64,000 nucleotides of DNA from JASUTC01 sp964604305. GTDB taxonomy: Bacteria > Thermotogota > Thermotogae > MWEM01. Where the stretch lies: positions 9,952 to 73,951 of the forward strand of contig CAZRYM010000004.1 in assembly GCA_964604305.1 (NCBI GenBank). Reading direction: 5' to 3'. Each line of letters opens with the position of its first letter. The first letter of the stretch is position 1. The position numbers and the translations under genes were made by a program. The notes beneath the pieces are model-generated. The model had not been told where the DNA came from. It did not search any database and saw only the letters and a program-made list of their open reading frames with translations. Below, in pieces: positions 1-8,705 of the stretch.

Positions 1-599
1 CAATTGTCATTATCAGTTCGTTTTTCCAATTCATCTGCAAAGATTGTCTTGACAGATGATTGTCCAATTTCATAAACAATCACATCATCCAGGGTATGGT
101 TATTGATGGGTTGTTTGACGTAGAAATACTTATTACCTGTAATGGGTAGAAATTTATTTGAAATTGTTGAATATCCGATAGTTTCAGACATAAAATCGGT
201 CAATTCCCTTTCTTTTTGAGTATTGAACATGGGTATAATGTAATCATTTAATAAAAAAGTAAAGAGACTCAACATCAATCCAAAGATTAAAAAAGGTATT
301 ACAACGGTTTTGAAGGAAATCCCATGTACTTGTAAAGCCATTAATTCGTTTTTTGTGGACATCTGAGACAGGATCCAAAAAATCGACAACAAAACACCCA
401 CCGGTATTGCCTCAGCTCCAAGTTCCGGTAAAAAGAAATATAGAAGCTGAAATAATCTCCAGGGTGGTATGCCATAATCGATGATATTTAATGAGAGAAA
501 GTAAAGCAGATTTACACTGACAAATATTATAAATCCAAAAAAACCCAGAAAAAACGGGGATATTCCATTTCTCCAAACATATCTGTTAAGTGTTTTCAA
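1..599 (-). CDS. LptF/LptG-family permease (YjgP/YjgQ), 5' part only
   Basis: The 199 codons visible encode the N-terminal part of an LptF/LptG permease. In Gram-negative cells this inner-membrane subunit works with the LptB ATPase to extract lipopolysaccharide and pass it to the periplasmic bridge. Near the N-terminus the protein reads KTLNRYVWRNGISPFF, a typical Lpt permease opening, then has hydrophobic segments at about residues 12-35, 60-78 and 95-115, followed by the start of the soluble periplasmic domain. The start is a TTG at 599-597, preceded by AGAAGGAG with 7 nt spacing; no ATG fits. The gene runs off the left edge, so LptF cannot be told from LptG. Its presence suggests an outer-membrane-type envelope; in Thermotogota the substrate is not certain to be LPS. 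Family assignment is from reading the translation. Confidence 0.8.
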   Translation of the reverse strand, partial: MKTLNRYVWRNGISPFFLGFFGFIIFVSVNLLYFLSLNIIDYGIPPWRLFQLLYFFLPELGAEAIPVGVLLSIFWILSQMSTKNELMALQVHGISFKTVVIPFLIFGLMLSLFTFLLNDYIIPMFNTQKERELTDFMSETIGYSTISNKFLPITGNKYFYVKQPINNHTLDDVIVYEIGQSSVKTIFADELEKRTDNDN

Positions 600-687
600 A
601 TTACGGCTCCTTCTACAATGCTCAAGATACATTTTATCATATTTTCCTTTGATTTCCCCATTTTGTTACTTTTTATAGGTTTTAGTG

Positions 688-716
688 TTGACATTATCTG
701 TACTATCTGTTATAAT
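688..716 (+). promoter_or_regulatory. Consensus sigma-70 promoter for the 740 hydrolase gene
   Basis: A perfect -35 box TTGACA at 688-693 and a perfect -10 box TATAAT at 711-716 are separated by exactly 17 nt. Transcription would start near 723, giving a very short leader before the GGGAGGATGAT ribosome binding site and the ATG at 740. This is the best canonical promoter in the window. Confidence 0.85.
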
Positions 717-739
717 ACACTAATAGGGAGGATGATAAG

Positions 740-2047
740 ATGAAAATGGTTATAGTAATTGTTTTGGCATTATTAGTGACTGCTTCATTTGGTTTTTCTC
801 AGGACAACGATAAAGAGGTTTTTGAAGATTATCTGACATCTTTTTTGAATGGGGATTATGATAGGGCAGTTGAAATGCAGACTGAACAGATGACAAAAGT
901 CTTTAGTATTCAATCAATGAAACAATCTTCAGATGTTATTGTCAAGCAATATGGCAAACCTGAGTCTGAATACAGTACAGAACTGATTGAACAGGATGGT
1001 TTTAAAGTTTATATCAGACTGATGAAAACGACGAAGGGCTATATCAAATTTACGGTTACGGTGGATGAAAATTCAAAAATATCAGGTTTTTTCGCTGCAC
1101 CGGTACAGGATCCTAGGAAAAGCATACCGTATGTGAACAAAGATTCATTTACAGAACAAAAGGTGAAATTTGGAGTTAAAGAATGGAAATTGGATGGAGT
1201 ATTGACAATCCCCAATAATAAGGATACTTACCCTTTAATGATAATCGTTGGAGGATCAGGTCCCACTGATATGAACGGTACTGTTGGACCTAATACTCCA
1301 TATAAAGATATTGCCGAAGGATTGGCAACTTCGGGAATAGGTGTTTTAAGATATAATAAGCGTGCTGCGCAATACAGTTCCAAGATTAGTTCAGCCATAG
1401 AGGAAATCGAGAATATTTTGGATTTTGAATATGTGAATGATCTTTTAGAAGCCATTGATTACGCCTCAAATATTGAAGGAGTTAATCAAATTCTTCTTGC
1501 AGGACACAGTTTGGGAGGAACTATCGTTCCGAAGATTGCATCGAATTCCAAGAAAATTGACGGAATTGTCTTATTAGCTCCCGGTGTCAGAAGATTTGCC
1601 CAGATTAGTCTGGATCAAAATAGATATGCAAAAGATTACTTTGGTATAACAGATGAACAAATGAAACAAGTGGAACAATTATTCACGATGATTTTAAATC
1701 ATGAATTACCTGAAAATATGTCTATACAAGAAGGATTGACGGTAGGTTATTATTATGAAATGGATCAGTATAGGCCCCTTGATGATTTGACATCCTACAA
1801 AAAGCCGACTTTAGTTATACAAGGTGTAGAGGATTTTCAAGCGACCATGAAAGGGGATTTTTTACCTTTGAAAGAAAAATACGGTGAAAGGAAAAACTTT
1901 TCTTTTATTGCGTTGAACGGTATCAATCATTTATTTATGAAAAGTGAGGAAGGTGTATTTCATTGGACGGATGAATACAACAAACCTGGCTTTGTAGACA
2001 AAAGGGTGATTGATGCAATAGTTGAGTGGATAGGAATTCACTTTTAG
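740..2047 (+). CDS. Secreted alpha/beta hydrolase with N-terminal DUF3887-like domain
   Basis: 435 residues. A signal peptide (MKMVIVIVLALLVTASFGFS) leads into a domain of about 100 residues (roughly 25-125) resembling DUF3887, whose members often precede serine hydrolases. The alpha/beta hydrolase domain starts at about residue 150 (GVLTIPNN). It has the oxyanion region GGSGPTD, the nucleophile elbow GHSLGG (Ser about residue 256), an acid in the VIQGVEDFQ strand and a catalytic His in GINHLF near residue 395. It is therefore a predicted exported serine esterase or peptidase-like enzyme of unknown substrate. It has its own consensus promoter and is followed by a short spacer before the next gene, so it is probably monocistronic or the first gene of the run. 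Catalytic assignments are inferred from motif spacing. Confidence 0.85.
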   Translation: MKMVIVIVLALLVTASFGFSQDNDKEVFEDYLTSFLNGDYDRAVEMQTEQMTKVFSIQSMKQSSDVIVKQYGKPESEYSTELIEQDGFKVYIRLMKTTKGYIKFTVTVDENSKISGFFAAPVQDPRKSIPYVNKDSFTEQKVKFGVKEWKLDGVLTIPNNKDTYPLMIIVGGSGPTDMNGTVGPNTPYKDIAEGLATSGIGVLRYNKRAAQYSSKISSAIEEIENILDFEYVNDLLEAIDYASNIEGVNQILLAGHSLGGTIVPKIASNSKKIDGIVLLAPGVRRFAQISLDQNRYAKDYFGITDEQMKQVEQLFTMILNHELPENMSIQEGLTVGYYYEMDQYRPLDDLTSYKKPTLVIQGVEDFQATMKGDFLPLKEKYGERKNFSFIALNGINHLFMKSEEGVFHWTDEYNKPGFVDKRVIDAIVEWIGIHF

Positions 2048-2058
2048 TACCTGTTCTC

Positions 2059-2088
2059 CCAATGAGTTTTCTGTTATAATCTCATTGG
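2059..2088 (+). promoter_or_regulatory. Inverted repeat around an extended -10 box before the phosphorylase gene
   Basis: CCAATGAG (2059-2066) and CTCATTGG (2081-2088) are perfect 8-bp inverted arms separated by 14 nt. The spacer ends in TGTTATAAT, an extended -10 element at 2072-2080, directly abutting the right arm. The right arm also runs into the ribosome binding site (GGTGAT, 2087-2092) of the gene at 2098. No clear -35 box is present. The layout would suit either a repressor operator at the promoter or an RNA hairpin masking the ribosome binding site; the sequence alone does not choose. Confidence 0.45.
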
Positions 2089-2097
2089 TGATAAAAA

Positions 2098-3807
2098 ATG
2101 ACAAATGGCAAATCAATTTATAACAGTTTAAAAAAATGCTATCCTGAGAATGTTGAATATTTATATCATGAGATTGAGCAAAAAATTGTCCGTTTCAATG
2201 TAAGTCAGATTGAAGAACAAACTCACGTATTAGAAGAAATCAACGCAATTCTAATCACTTACGCAGATACACTCAGAGGGGACGATTCCCCTCTGAGTGT
2301 TTTGAGGTCCTTTCTTTTGGAATATGTGCAGACATCGTTCAATACAGTCCATCTTTTACCGTTTTTCCCCTATTCATCTGATGATGGATTTTCAGTGTTG
2401 GATTATGAATCTGTTAATCCCAATTACGGAAGTTGGGAAGATATTCAAAAGCTCTCAAGCGAATATAAGTTGATGTTTGATGCAGTCATCAATCACATAT
2501 CCCAAAAAAGCTATTGGTTTCAGTCTTTTTTGAAGGAAGAAGAAGTCTTTAAAAATTACTTCATCTGTGTCAACGAGGATGAAGATCTTTCTAAAGTAAC
2601 CAGACCTAGAGCAACACCATTACTGACTGTGTTTGATACCCCTTCTGGCAAAAAACGAGTTTGGACGACCTTTTCTACTGATCAAATTGACTTGAATTAT
2701 AAGAATCCGGATGTTTTACTCAAAATTATAGATATCCTTTTTTTGTACATTAAAAAAGGTGCAACTTTAATCAGACTTGATGCTATCGGCTATCTGTGGA
2801 AAGCTCCAGGGACTTGTTGCATCCATCTTGACCAGACCCATGAAATTGTGAAATTGTTTAGAAGTTGTTTGGATGCCCTAAAGAAAAACGCTTTGCTGAT
2901 TACCGAAACAAACGTTCCCCATGATGAAAATATCAGTTATTTTGGAAGCGGGAAAGACGAGGCACACATGGTTTACAATTTCCCCCTCCCTCCTCTTGTA
3001 TTACATGCATATCTTCAAAAGTCTTCAAGAGATTTAAACAGTTGGGTTGAAAATTTGTGTTATCCTGGGACGAGTGCAACGTATTTTAACTTTTTGGCTT
3101 CTCATGACGGGATTGGCTTGATGCCTTTAAATGGACTGGTGAAAGACAGCTTTATAAATGCTTTAGTCAAAAGATGCGAGGAAAATGGGGGCAGGATCTC
3201 ATACAAACGCAATGAGGATGGAACACAGACTCCTTATGAGATGAACATTACATATTTTGATGCAATAAGTGAAAGGAAAAATTCTCCAGATGATAATATC
3301 AGAAAATTCTTGGGAGCTTATTCAATTGCCTTTGCCTTGAAAGGCATCCCGGGGGTCTATATACACAGTTTGCTGGGATCGGTTAATTGGCAGGAGGGGG
3401 TAATGATCAATGGTCATAACAGGGCAATTAACAGAGAGAGAATCGATTTAGAAAATCTCATTGCTCAGCTCCAAGACAAAGATTCCAGAAGAAATAATAT
3501 CTTTTTTGGTATGAAAAAGATGCTTGATGTGAGAGCGTCTCAGAAGGCGTTTTCGTTAAAGGCTGATCAAAAGGTTATTCATGGGGATAATAGACTCTTT
3601 ATCATCCAAAGGTCATATGACGGCGATTGTGTTATCGTGATTATAAACTTGACTGAAGAGCAGATGAGTGTTGATCTTCATGAAATGAATGGATATGATC
3701 TTTATCGTGATATTCTGACCAATGAAAAATATCATCGTTATACAAACCTTGAGGCCTATGGGTATCGTTGGCTTAAAAGAGAAAGGGGTGTTTCCGATGA
3801 AAAATGA
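2098..3807 (+). CDS. GH13 subfamily 18 glycoside phosphorylase (sucrose / glucosylglycerate phosphorylase-like)
   Basis: 569 residues with the GH13_18 signature block LLPFFPYSSDDGFSVLDY. The catalytic residues are visible: nucleophile Asp228 in IRLDAIGYLWK, acid/base Glu270 in LITETNVP and transition-state stabiliser Asp337 in SHDGIG. Members reversibly phosphorolyse glucosides to glucose 1-phosphate in the cytosol. The segment after the nucleophile (GTCCIHLDQTHEIVKLFR) resembles glucosylglycerate and sucrose 6'-phosphate phosphorylases more than bifidobacterial sucrose phosphorylase, so the acceptor is uncertain. The gene overlaps the next one by 11 nt and starts an overlapping three-gene unit. 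A sucrose-phosphate-synthase-like enzyme and a sugar kinase lie near 20 kb, suggesting linked sugar or compatible-solute metabolism. A strong hairpin lies inside the coding sequence at 2269-2300. Confidence 0.85.
   Translation: MTNGKSIYNSLKKCYPENVEYLYHEIEQKIVRFNVSQIEEQTHVLEEINAILITYADTLRGDDSPLSVLRSFLLEYVQTSFNTVHLLPFFPYSSDDGFSVLDYESVNPNYGSWEDIQKLSSEYKLMFDAVINHISQKSYWFQSFLKEEEVFKNYFICVNEDEDLSKVTRPRATPLLTVFDTPSGKKRVWTTFSTDQIDLNYKNPDVLLKIIDILFLYIKKGATLIRLDAIGYLWKAPGTCCIHLDQTHEIVKLFRSCLDALKKNALLITETNVPHDENISYFGSGKDEAHMVYNFPLPPLVLHAYLQKSSRDLNSWVENLCYPGTSATYFNFLASHDGIGLMPLNGLVKDSFINALVKRCEENGGRISYKRNEDGTQTPYEMNITYFDAISERKNSPDDNIRKFLGAYSIAFALKGIPGVYIHSLLGSVNWQEGVMINGHNRAINRERIDLENLIAQLQDKDSRRNNIFFGMKKMLDVRASQKAFSLKADQKVIHGDNRLFIIQRSYDGDCVIVIINLTEEQMSVDLHEMNGYDLYRDILTNEKYHRYTNLEAYGYRWLKRERGVSDEK
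2269..2300 (+). repeat. Perfect 14-bp hairpin inside the phosphorylase coding sequence
   Basis: The arms 2269-2282 and 2287-2300 are perfectly complementary over 14 bp, with a four-base loop (CGAT) and a G-rich stem (GAGGGG). The right arm is followed by a short T run (TTTT at 2300-2303) and then GAGG, so it resembles a weak intrinsic terminator or a strong RNA stem. It encodes part of the variable loop after YADTL, within a frame that remains open. Confidence 0.8.
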
Positions 3808-4894
3808 GCAGAAGGATATTCAAGAGCTTATCAAAAAGTACGAGAGTTCGATTCTTTCTGATATTGATTTAACGAATACAAACCAAATCCAACCATCTCT
3901 TTTGGCGAATGCCCAAAAGGTTATCAATAACCAACTCATTCCAGAAACAATTAACATACAGATGCCGCATTCTGACGAAGAAACAAAAGAACGAATGAGA
4001 TATGTCACAGCTTTGGAGATCAATCAGAAAATTGATAGAATACCGGTATTTTATATTCCACAAGGAAAAGTGGAATTTACTAGTTTTGAACGCCTATCAA
4101 TTCCCGCTGTGATTGGAGCAGCTTTGTTTGGATTAATTTTCTATTATGCCTTTGGTTCCTTCTTTAAAGAACCGCTTTATTCCACTCTGATCGGTATGCC
4201 AATTGGGGCTGGTTTTTTTGTTTGGCTTTTTTCAAAGGTTATTAGACACCCCTTGATGAGTAAAATGGTCAAATGGGTAAGCGTTGCCGGACTTGCTGTT
4301 ATTACCATAGGGGCTGTTTTTTCCGGACTCAAGAAAACAATTGTATTCAAACCGAGAATCTCATTTTTGCAGTGGTTGTGGTTGACAATTTTAACTATAT
4401 TAACTTTTTGGATTCTACATCTTTTTAAACCTAGAAAAGCAGATAATAGTGAGGAAATTGAACGTTGCTTGAAAGGGCAGCTGAAGATATTTCTTTTAGA
4501 TGTTTACGAAATATGCACATTTTTGCTGAAGGAAAATACTGAAAAACCGTTAACAGAAACAGGTCCATTTAAAAATGAACCCCAAAAAAATATGTTCTTT
4601 GAAAATTCACAACACATTGCATCTTCTGTACAACAGATGACATACGCTGTAAATAATCAGGATAAAGAAGCTGCTTTGTTATCAGTCAACAGTTTTTTGA
4701 ACAGTTTGAATTCTTTGGGAATTCATGAGAAGAATAATGAGAAAATGTTTAAATACACCAAAGAAGATTCAGATTACTATGACAGCTTTGGTATTATTCG
4801 AGATGGAGATATGGTTGAACAGCTATATAGTTCATGGGTAGATGATCAGGAAAGGTGTGTTTTTAAAGGGAAGGTAAAAAAGGTTAAAAAATGA
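3797..4894 (+). CDS. Four-helix membrane protein of unknown function, partner of the Hsp70-like gene
   Basis: 365 residues. The chosen ATG at 3797 follows AAAGGGGTG and overlaps the phosphorylase end by 11 nt; a start further upstream would lie deep in that gene. The N-terminal 95 residues are soluble and charged. Four hydrophobic segments follow at about 98-120, 125-145, 155-175 and 187-207, and then a soluble C-terminal half of about 150 residues. I recognise no domain. The stop codon overlaps the start of the Hsp70-like gene (ATGA), indicating translational coupling. The likely role is a membrane partner or client of that ATPase, which itself ends in a membrane segment; this is inferred from gene order only. 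Confidence 0.7.
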   Translation: MKNEQKDIQELIKKYESSILSDIDLTNTNQIQPSLLANAQKVINNQLIPETINIQMPHSDEETKERMRYVTALEINQKIDRIPVFYIPQGKVEFTSFERLSIPAVIGAALFGLIFYYAFGSFFKEPLYSTLIGMPIGAGFFVWLFSKVIRHPLMSKMVKWVSVAGLAVITIGAVFSGLKKTIVFKPRISFLQWLWLTILTILTFWILHLFKPRKADNSEEIERCLKGQLKIFLLDVYEICTFLLKENTEKPLTETGPFKNEPQKNMFFENSQHIASSVQQMTYAVNNQDKEAALLSVNSFLNSLNSLGIHEKNNEKMFKYTKEDSDYYDSFGIIRDGDMVEQLYSSWVDDQERCVFKGKVKKVKK

Positions 4895-6912
4895 GAGAAG
4901 AAGAAAAAAAAACCAGACATATATTTGGACTTGATTTTGGAACATCAAATACACATATGAGTATATCCACTGCGGCAGAAGCTTTTCCGATAGTTGATGA
5001 TGTAAAGCTTGAATCAAACGCTTCAGTTCCTTCTGTGATACTTTATGATGAAAGGACTTTTGAAGTTCTTGGGTTTGGGCAACCCGCACTGGAAGAATGG
5101 TATTCAATGAGCAGTTCACAGAGAAAGAAGTATACCCTTGGCACCGGTTTCAAACAACGCCTTGCATTCAACAAGCGAGCAGAAACAGAGACTGAATTGT
5201 TTATGGAAGCCTTATTTTCAAATCTCGAAAAACAAAAAATCTTTGAAGTTAAAAATTTTATGAACAATACTGAAATGGCATGTGGTGTTCCTTCAAAGAC
5301 CATCGAAAGCCATACCCAAAAAATATCAACAATTCTATCAAAGTTAATAGGACGCACACCAGTACTGATAGAAGAACCTTTAGGTGCTCTTTTTTACCAT
5401 TTACTTAGAAAGGATATTACCAAAGAAGATGGTCGTGGTGGTGTATTGGTCATTGATTTTGGTGGGGGAACATTGGATCTGGCCTATATTAAAAATTTTA
5501 AAATTCAAAAAGTCTGGGGCTCTCCTTTAATTGGGGGGATTCTATTTGATGATCTCTTTTATAATCTATTTCTTGAGCAGAATCCCAAAGTTAAATCAAC
5601 CATCGAAAAAGAAGGCTTAAGTGGATATCTACGAACTGTTTTATTTAAGAACTTAAAAGAAAAATATTCTGTTTTGAATGCTACTTCAGGAAATCCTCAA
5701 TTTAGCGAGAATATTGTCTTTGGAAGTTCATTATACGGAACTTTGAAAATACCAAATTTAGAATATCTGTTAGAGAAAATGAGGCATTATCAAATGAGTA
5801 AGGAATTGAAACACGATTTGATGGGATCCAATTATTTGGATAGGATAAGCGTTGATGAAAAAATAGATTTACCAAAGATTATTACTCAAGAAGTATTACG
5901 AGGTAAAAGAGAATATGAGATTAGAACTGATACTGTTTCTCTGGTAATTTTAACAGGCGGCAGCAGTCGATGGCAATTTTTTATAGATATCATTGAAAAG
6001 GAATTTCCATATACCAGAATTTTGGCATCATCTGATCCTGAAGCAACCATTAGCAGGGGTCTTGGGCTTTGTTATTCTGCTAAACTTTACGAAAAAAAGG
6101 TGCGTTCTCAATTAAGTACAACCAAAGGAGAACTGATAAAAAGACTGGAAGATTCATACAAGAAATCCTTTAAAGCCTCTTTAGAACAATACACTCACAC
6201 AGTTTATTCCATCTATTCACATGTCATTCAAACAGTTGTTTCACGGTTTATAGAAAAAGGGGGTTCAATAGCCGAACTTGAAGGACACTTGCGAGAAGCC
6301 TTTTCGGAAAGACAATTTGAGTTAGAGCGGTTAAATGAAGGATTCTTACAAAAGATTAATTACGAGATTGACGAAAAGACAAAAGAAGAATTAAGCAGAT
6401 GGTTCAACCGTTCTTTAATCAATTATGAATTTCTTGATAAGACAAGTGTTGGAAGTGAAAAACTTATCAATGCAAATCGCGATTTGAGTATTTTGAATGA
6501 TGTTGTGTACTCCAGAATAACAGTCATCTCATCGGTTATTGTCGGTATTTTTTCAGGGACATTACTGGGTGGAGGAGGTATAGCACTAATTACCGCCGGT
6601 CCGTTGGGATGGTTGGGAGGATTTATCGCGGGTGTTTTATTCGCAATTGCATCTGCTATGGGATTAAAAAAAACTACTACAGATGCAATGAAGAAAATTA
6701 AAATTCCCAAATGGGTTATGAAAACACTTTTTATATCAAAAAACAGAGTGATAAAAAATGCAAAGAAAAAGCTTGAAAAGGATTTAACGCATTCACAAAA
6801 AAAGATTTACGAAACCTTTTTAAAACTTCTCAGAGAGAGTGATGAAAAGCTGGAATTACTCATAGAAGAACAGATTCAGGAGATCAGCTATTCAAATATC
6901 TTGGATTTTTAA
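4891..6912 (+). CDS. Hsp70-like actin-fold ATPase with C-terminal membrane anchor
   Basis: 673 residues. The actin/Hsp70 nucleotide-binding fold is clear: phosphate-1 loop GLDFGTSNTH at residues 13-22, phosphate-2 loop VIDFGGGTLDLAYI at about 187-200 and adenosine motif ILTGGSSRWQF at about 352-362. The normal DnaK substrate-binding beta domain is absent. In its place is a charged helical region (about 400-520), then a glycine-rich hydrophobic segment with GGGG and GPLGWLGG at about 545-587, and a basic C-terminal tail. This is a divergent Hsp70-family protein, not DnaK, probably attached to the membrane. It is coupled to the preceding four-helix membrane protein. Function is unknown; a membrane-protein chaperone or scaffold is a guess from architecture. 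Confidence 0.8.
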   Translation: MREEEKKTRHIFGLDFGTSNTHMSISTAAEAFPIVDDVKLESNASVPSVILYDERTFEVLGFGQPALEEWYSMSSSQRKKYTLGTGFKQRLAFNKRAETETELFMEALFSNLEKQKIFEVKNFMNNTEMACGVPSKTIESHTQKISTILSKLIGRTPVLIEEPLGALFYHLLRKDITKEDGRGGVLVIDFGGGTLDLAYIKNFKIQKVWGSPLIGGILFDDLFYNLFLEQNPKVKSTIEKEGLSGYLRTVLFKNLKEKYSVLNATSGNPQFSENIVFGSSLYGTLKIPNLEYLLEKMRHYQMSKELKHDLMGSNYLDRISVDEKIDLPKIITQEVLRGKREYEIRTDTVSLVILTGGSSRWQFFIDIIEKEFPYTRILASSDPEATISRGLGLCYSAKLYEKKVRSQLSTTKGELIKRLEDSYKKSFKASLEQYTHTVYSIYSHVIQTVVSRFIEKGGSIAELEGHLREAFSERQFELERLNEGFLQKINYEIDEKTKEELSRWFNRSLINYEFLDKTSVGSEKLINANRDLSILNDVVYSRITVISSVIVGIFSGTLLGGGGIALITAGPLGWLGGFIAGVLFAIASAMGLKKTTTDAMKKIKIPKWVMKTLFISKNRVIKNAKKKLEKDLTHSQKKIYETFLKLLRESDEKLELLIEEQIQEISYSNILDF

Positions 6913-6950
6913 ATCAGAAAAACAACAGATGCAATTTATAACGTCAAAAC

Positions 6951-6970
6951 ATATGATAGAATTGTCATAT
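6951..6970 (+). promoter_or_regulatory. Possible operator upstream of the small secreted protein
   Basis: ATATGA (6951-6956) and TCATAT (6965-6970) form 6-bp inverted arms around an 8-nt centre, about 10 nt before the GGAGG of the gene at 6994. No convincing promoter boxes accompany it, so this is only a weak candidate protein-binding site. Confidence 0.25.
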
Positions 6971-6993
6971 CAATTATTTTGGAGGTAGACTCT

Positions 6994-7461
6994 ATGAAAA
7001 GATTAATTTTAGTAATGATGCTGATGGTAATGGCTGGAATTATTTTTTCTGCCATGATGGCAACAACAGATGACGGCAGAAGGGTTGTGTTGAATAACAA
7101 CGGAACATGGGAATGGTTGAATCAACCACAGCCAACTCCTTCACCTCAAGCTCGATTGCTTTATGATATTACAGGTTCCTGGAAAATTTCCTTTACTATT
7201 GGAATCTTCGATGAAAGTTTTGATATGGATATATCATTGGAAAACGGTTCTTATATTGCGCTTTGGCATGGAACTTTTTCAGATGAAAAATACCCAATTA
7301 CAGTGCTAAACGAAAGGGAGATTAAATTTCAGGGGAAGTCATTCCACAATGGTGTTTTATCATTTGATGCCACAATAAAAGATTCGAATAACATGCAGGG
7401 AATAGCTTCAAGTAGTGGAACCTTTGCAAAATCAGGTTCATTTAAAGCAGTTAGAAAATAG
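6994..7461 (+). CDS. Small secreted protein of unknown function
   Basis: 155 residues counted from the ATG at 6994, which sits 8 nt after GGAGG (6981-6985). An in-frame TTG at 6979 lies upstream of that ribosome binding site and is rejected. A signal peptide (MKRLILVMMLMVMAGIIFSA) is followed by DDGRRVVLNNNGTWEW, a short motif found in exported proteins where a 'display of defaults' segment is followed by a beta-sheet domain. The rest looks like a small beta-barrel or lipocalin-like fold (ITGSWKIS, repeated short beta strands). I cannot assign a function. It ends just before the ahcY ribosome binding site, so it may share transcription with it. Confidence 0.7.
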   Translation: MKRLILVMMLMVMAGIIFSAMMATTDDGRRVVLNNNGTWEWLNQPQPTPSPQARLLYDITGSWKISFTIGIFDESFDMDISLENGSYIALWHGTFSDEKYPITVLNEREIKFQGKSFHNGVLSFDATIKDSNNMQGIASSSGTFAKSGSFKAVRK

Positions 7462-7474
7462 GAGAGGTGAAAAA

Positions 7475-8701
7475 ATGAATAAAAGCGTTGAACTTGGTGT
7501 CAAAAAAATGGAATGGGCTTGGCAGTATATGGATGTTTTAAGAGAGATTAAAATGAGATACATAAATGAAAAGCCCTTCAAAGGTGCAAAAGTAGTTGTA
7601 TGTTGTCATCTCGAGGCCAAAACGGCTAACTTGGGCAGATTAATCGGAGACCTTGGAGCTGAAGTTTGGGTGACGGGTTCGAACCCCTTGTCTACTCAAG
7701 ATGATATTGCTGACGCCTTAAGAGAACATTATGGTGTAACGGTACATGCAAAACATACGAATGACGATGAAGCGTTCAGAAAAAATTTGTATAAAGTCCT
7801 GGAACTGGAACCCGATCTGATTTTAGATGATGGTGGTGATCTGGCGACAATTGTTCACACCGAATACACCAATTATTTGAAGAATCTGAAGGGAATTTCG
7901 GAAGAGACCACTACAGGAGTACACAGACTCAGAGCACTTGATGAGGCAGGAAAACTGGCTGTCCCAGCCATAGCTGCAAATGATGGTATGATGAAATATC
8001 TTTTTGACAACAGGTATGGAACGGGTCAATCAACATGGGATGGTATCATACGAAGCACAAACGTTTCCATAGCAGGTAAAAATGTGGTTGTGGCGGGTTA
8101 TGGTTGGTGTGGTAGAGGTGTTGCCATGAGAGCTAAAGGACTTGGTGCAAGCGTTATAGTTACAGAAGTAGACCCGATAAAATCTATTGAAGCGGTAATG
8201 GACGGTTTTAAAGTAATGACTATGGAAAAGGCAGCATCTATTGGAGATATTTTCACTACGTTAACCGGGGATATTAATGTCATTACCAAAGAGCATTTTG
8301 CATTAATGCAAGAAGGAGCTATCCTGGCAAATGCCGGACATTTTGATGTGGAAATATCAATGAAGCAACTACGTGAATACAGTGTAGAGCAATGGGAAGC
8401 CAGACCAAATGTGATGGGATACAAGCTACCTAATGGGAAAAGCATTTATGTGATAGCGGAAGGAAGGCTTGTAAATCTTGCTGCTGCCGATGGACACCCC
8501 ATTGAAATTATGGACACCTCATTTGGAGTTCAGTTGATGAGCCTCAAATACTTGTGGGAAAATCGAGGAAAACTTGAAAATCACTTGATGAATGTTCCGG
8601 AACAAATAGATAGAGAGCTGGCGGCAATTAAATTAAAGACAATGGGAATTACTATTGATGAGTTGAGCGAGGAACAAAAGAAATATCTATCAAGCTGGTG
8701 A
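7475..8701 (+). CDS. ahcY: Adenosylhomocysteinase (or S-inosylhomocysteine hydrolase)
   Basis: 408 residues from the ATG at 7475, after GGAGAGGTGA. The enzyme hydrolyses S-adenosylhomocysteine (SAH), the by-product of methyltransferases, to adenosine and homocysteine using bound NAD. The NAD-binding loop VVAGYGWCGRGVA is present. So is the catalytic block NDGMMKYLFDNRYGTGQS with its Lys and Asp, and the C-terminal HPIEIMDTSFGVQ. The length and sequence match the short archaeal/Thermotoga type. An SAH/MTA deaminase is encoded at 34698-35957; in methanogens such a deaminase feeds an S-inosylhomocysteine hydrolase, so the physiological substrate here could be the inosine form. It is the first clear gene of a run with purH, pheS and pheT. 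Confidence 0.93.
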   Translation: MNKSVELGVKKMEWAWQYMDVLREIKMRYINEKPFKGAKVVVCCHLEAKTANLGRLIGDLGAEVWVTGSNPLSTQDDIADALREHYGVTVHAKHTNDDEAFRKNLYKVLELEPDLILDDGGDLATIVHTEYTNYLKNLKGISEETTTGVHRLRALDEAGKLAVPAIAANDGMMKYLFDNRYGTGQSTWDGIIRSTNVSIAGKNVVVAGYGWCGRGVAMRAKGLGASVIVTEVDPIKSIEAVMDGFKVMTMEKAASIGDIFTTLTGDINVITKEHFALMQEGAILANAGHFDVEISMKQLREYSVEQWEARPNVMGYKLPNGKSIYVIAEGRLVNLAAADGHPIEIMDTSFGVQLMSLKYLWENRGKLENHLMNVPEQIDRELAAIKLKTMGITIDELSEEQKKYLSSW

Positions 8702-8705
8702 TCGA

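Noticed and set aside
3722..3796. Extended start for the four-helix membrane protein
   Set aside because: It lies deep in the phosphorylase gene and the ribosome binding site fits the ATG at 3797.
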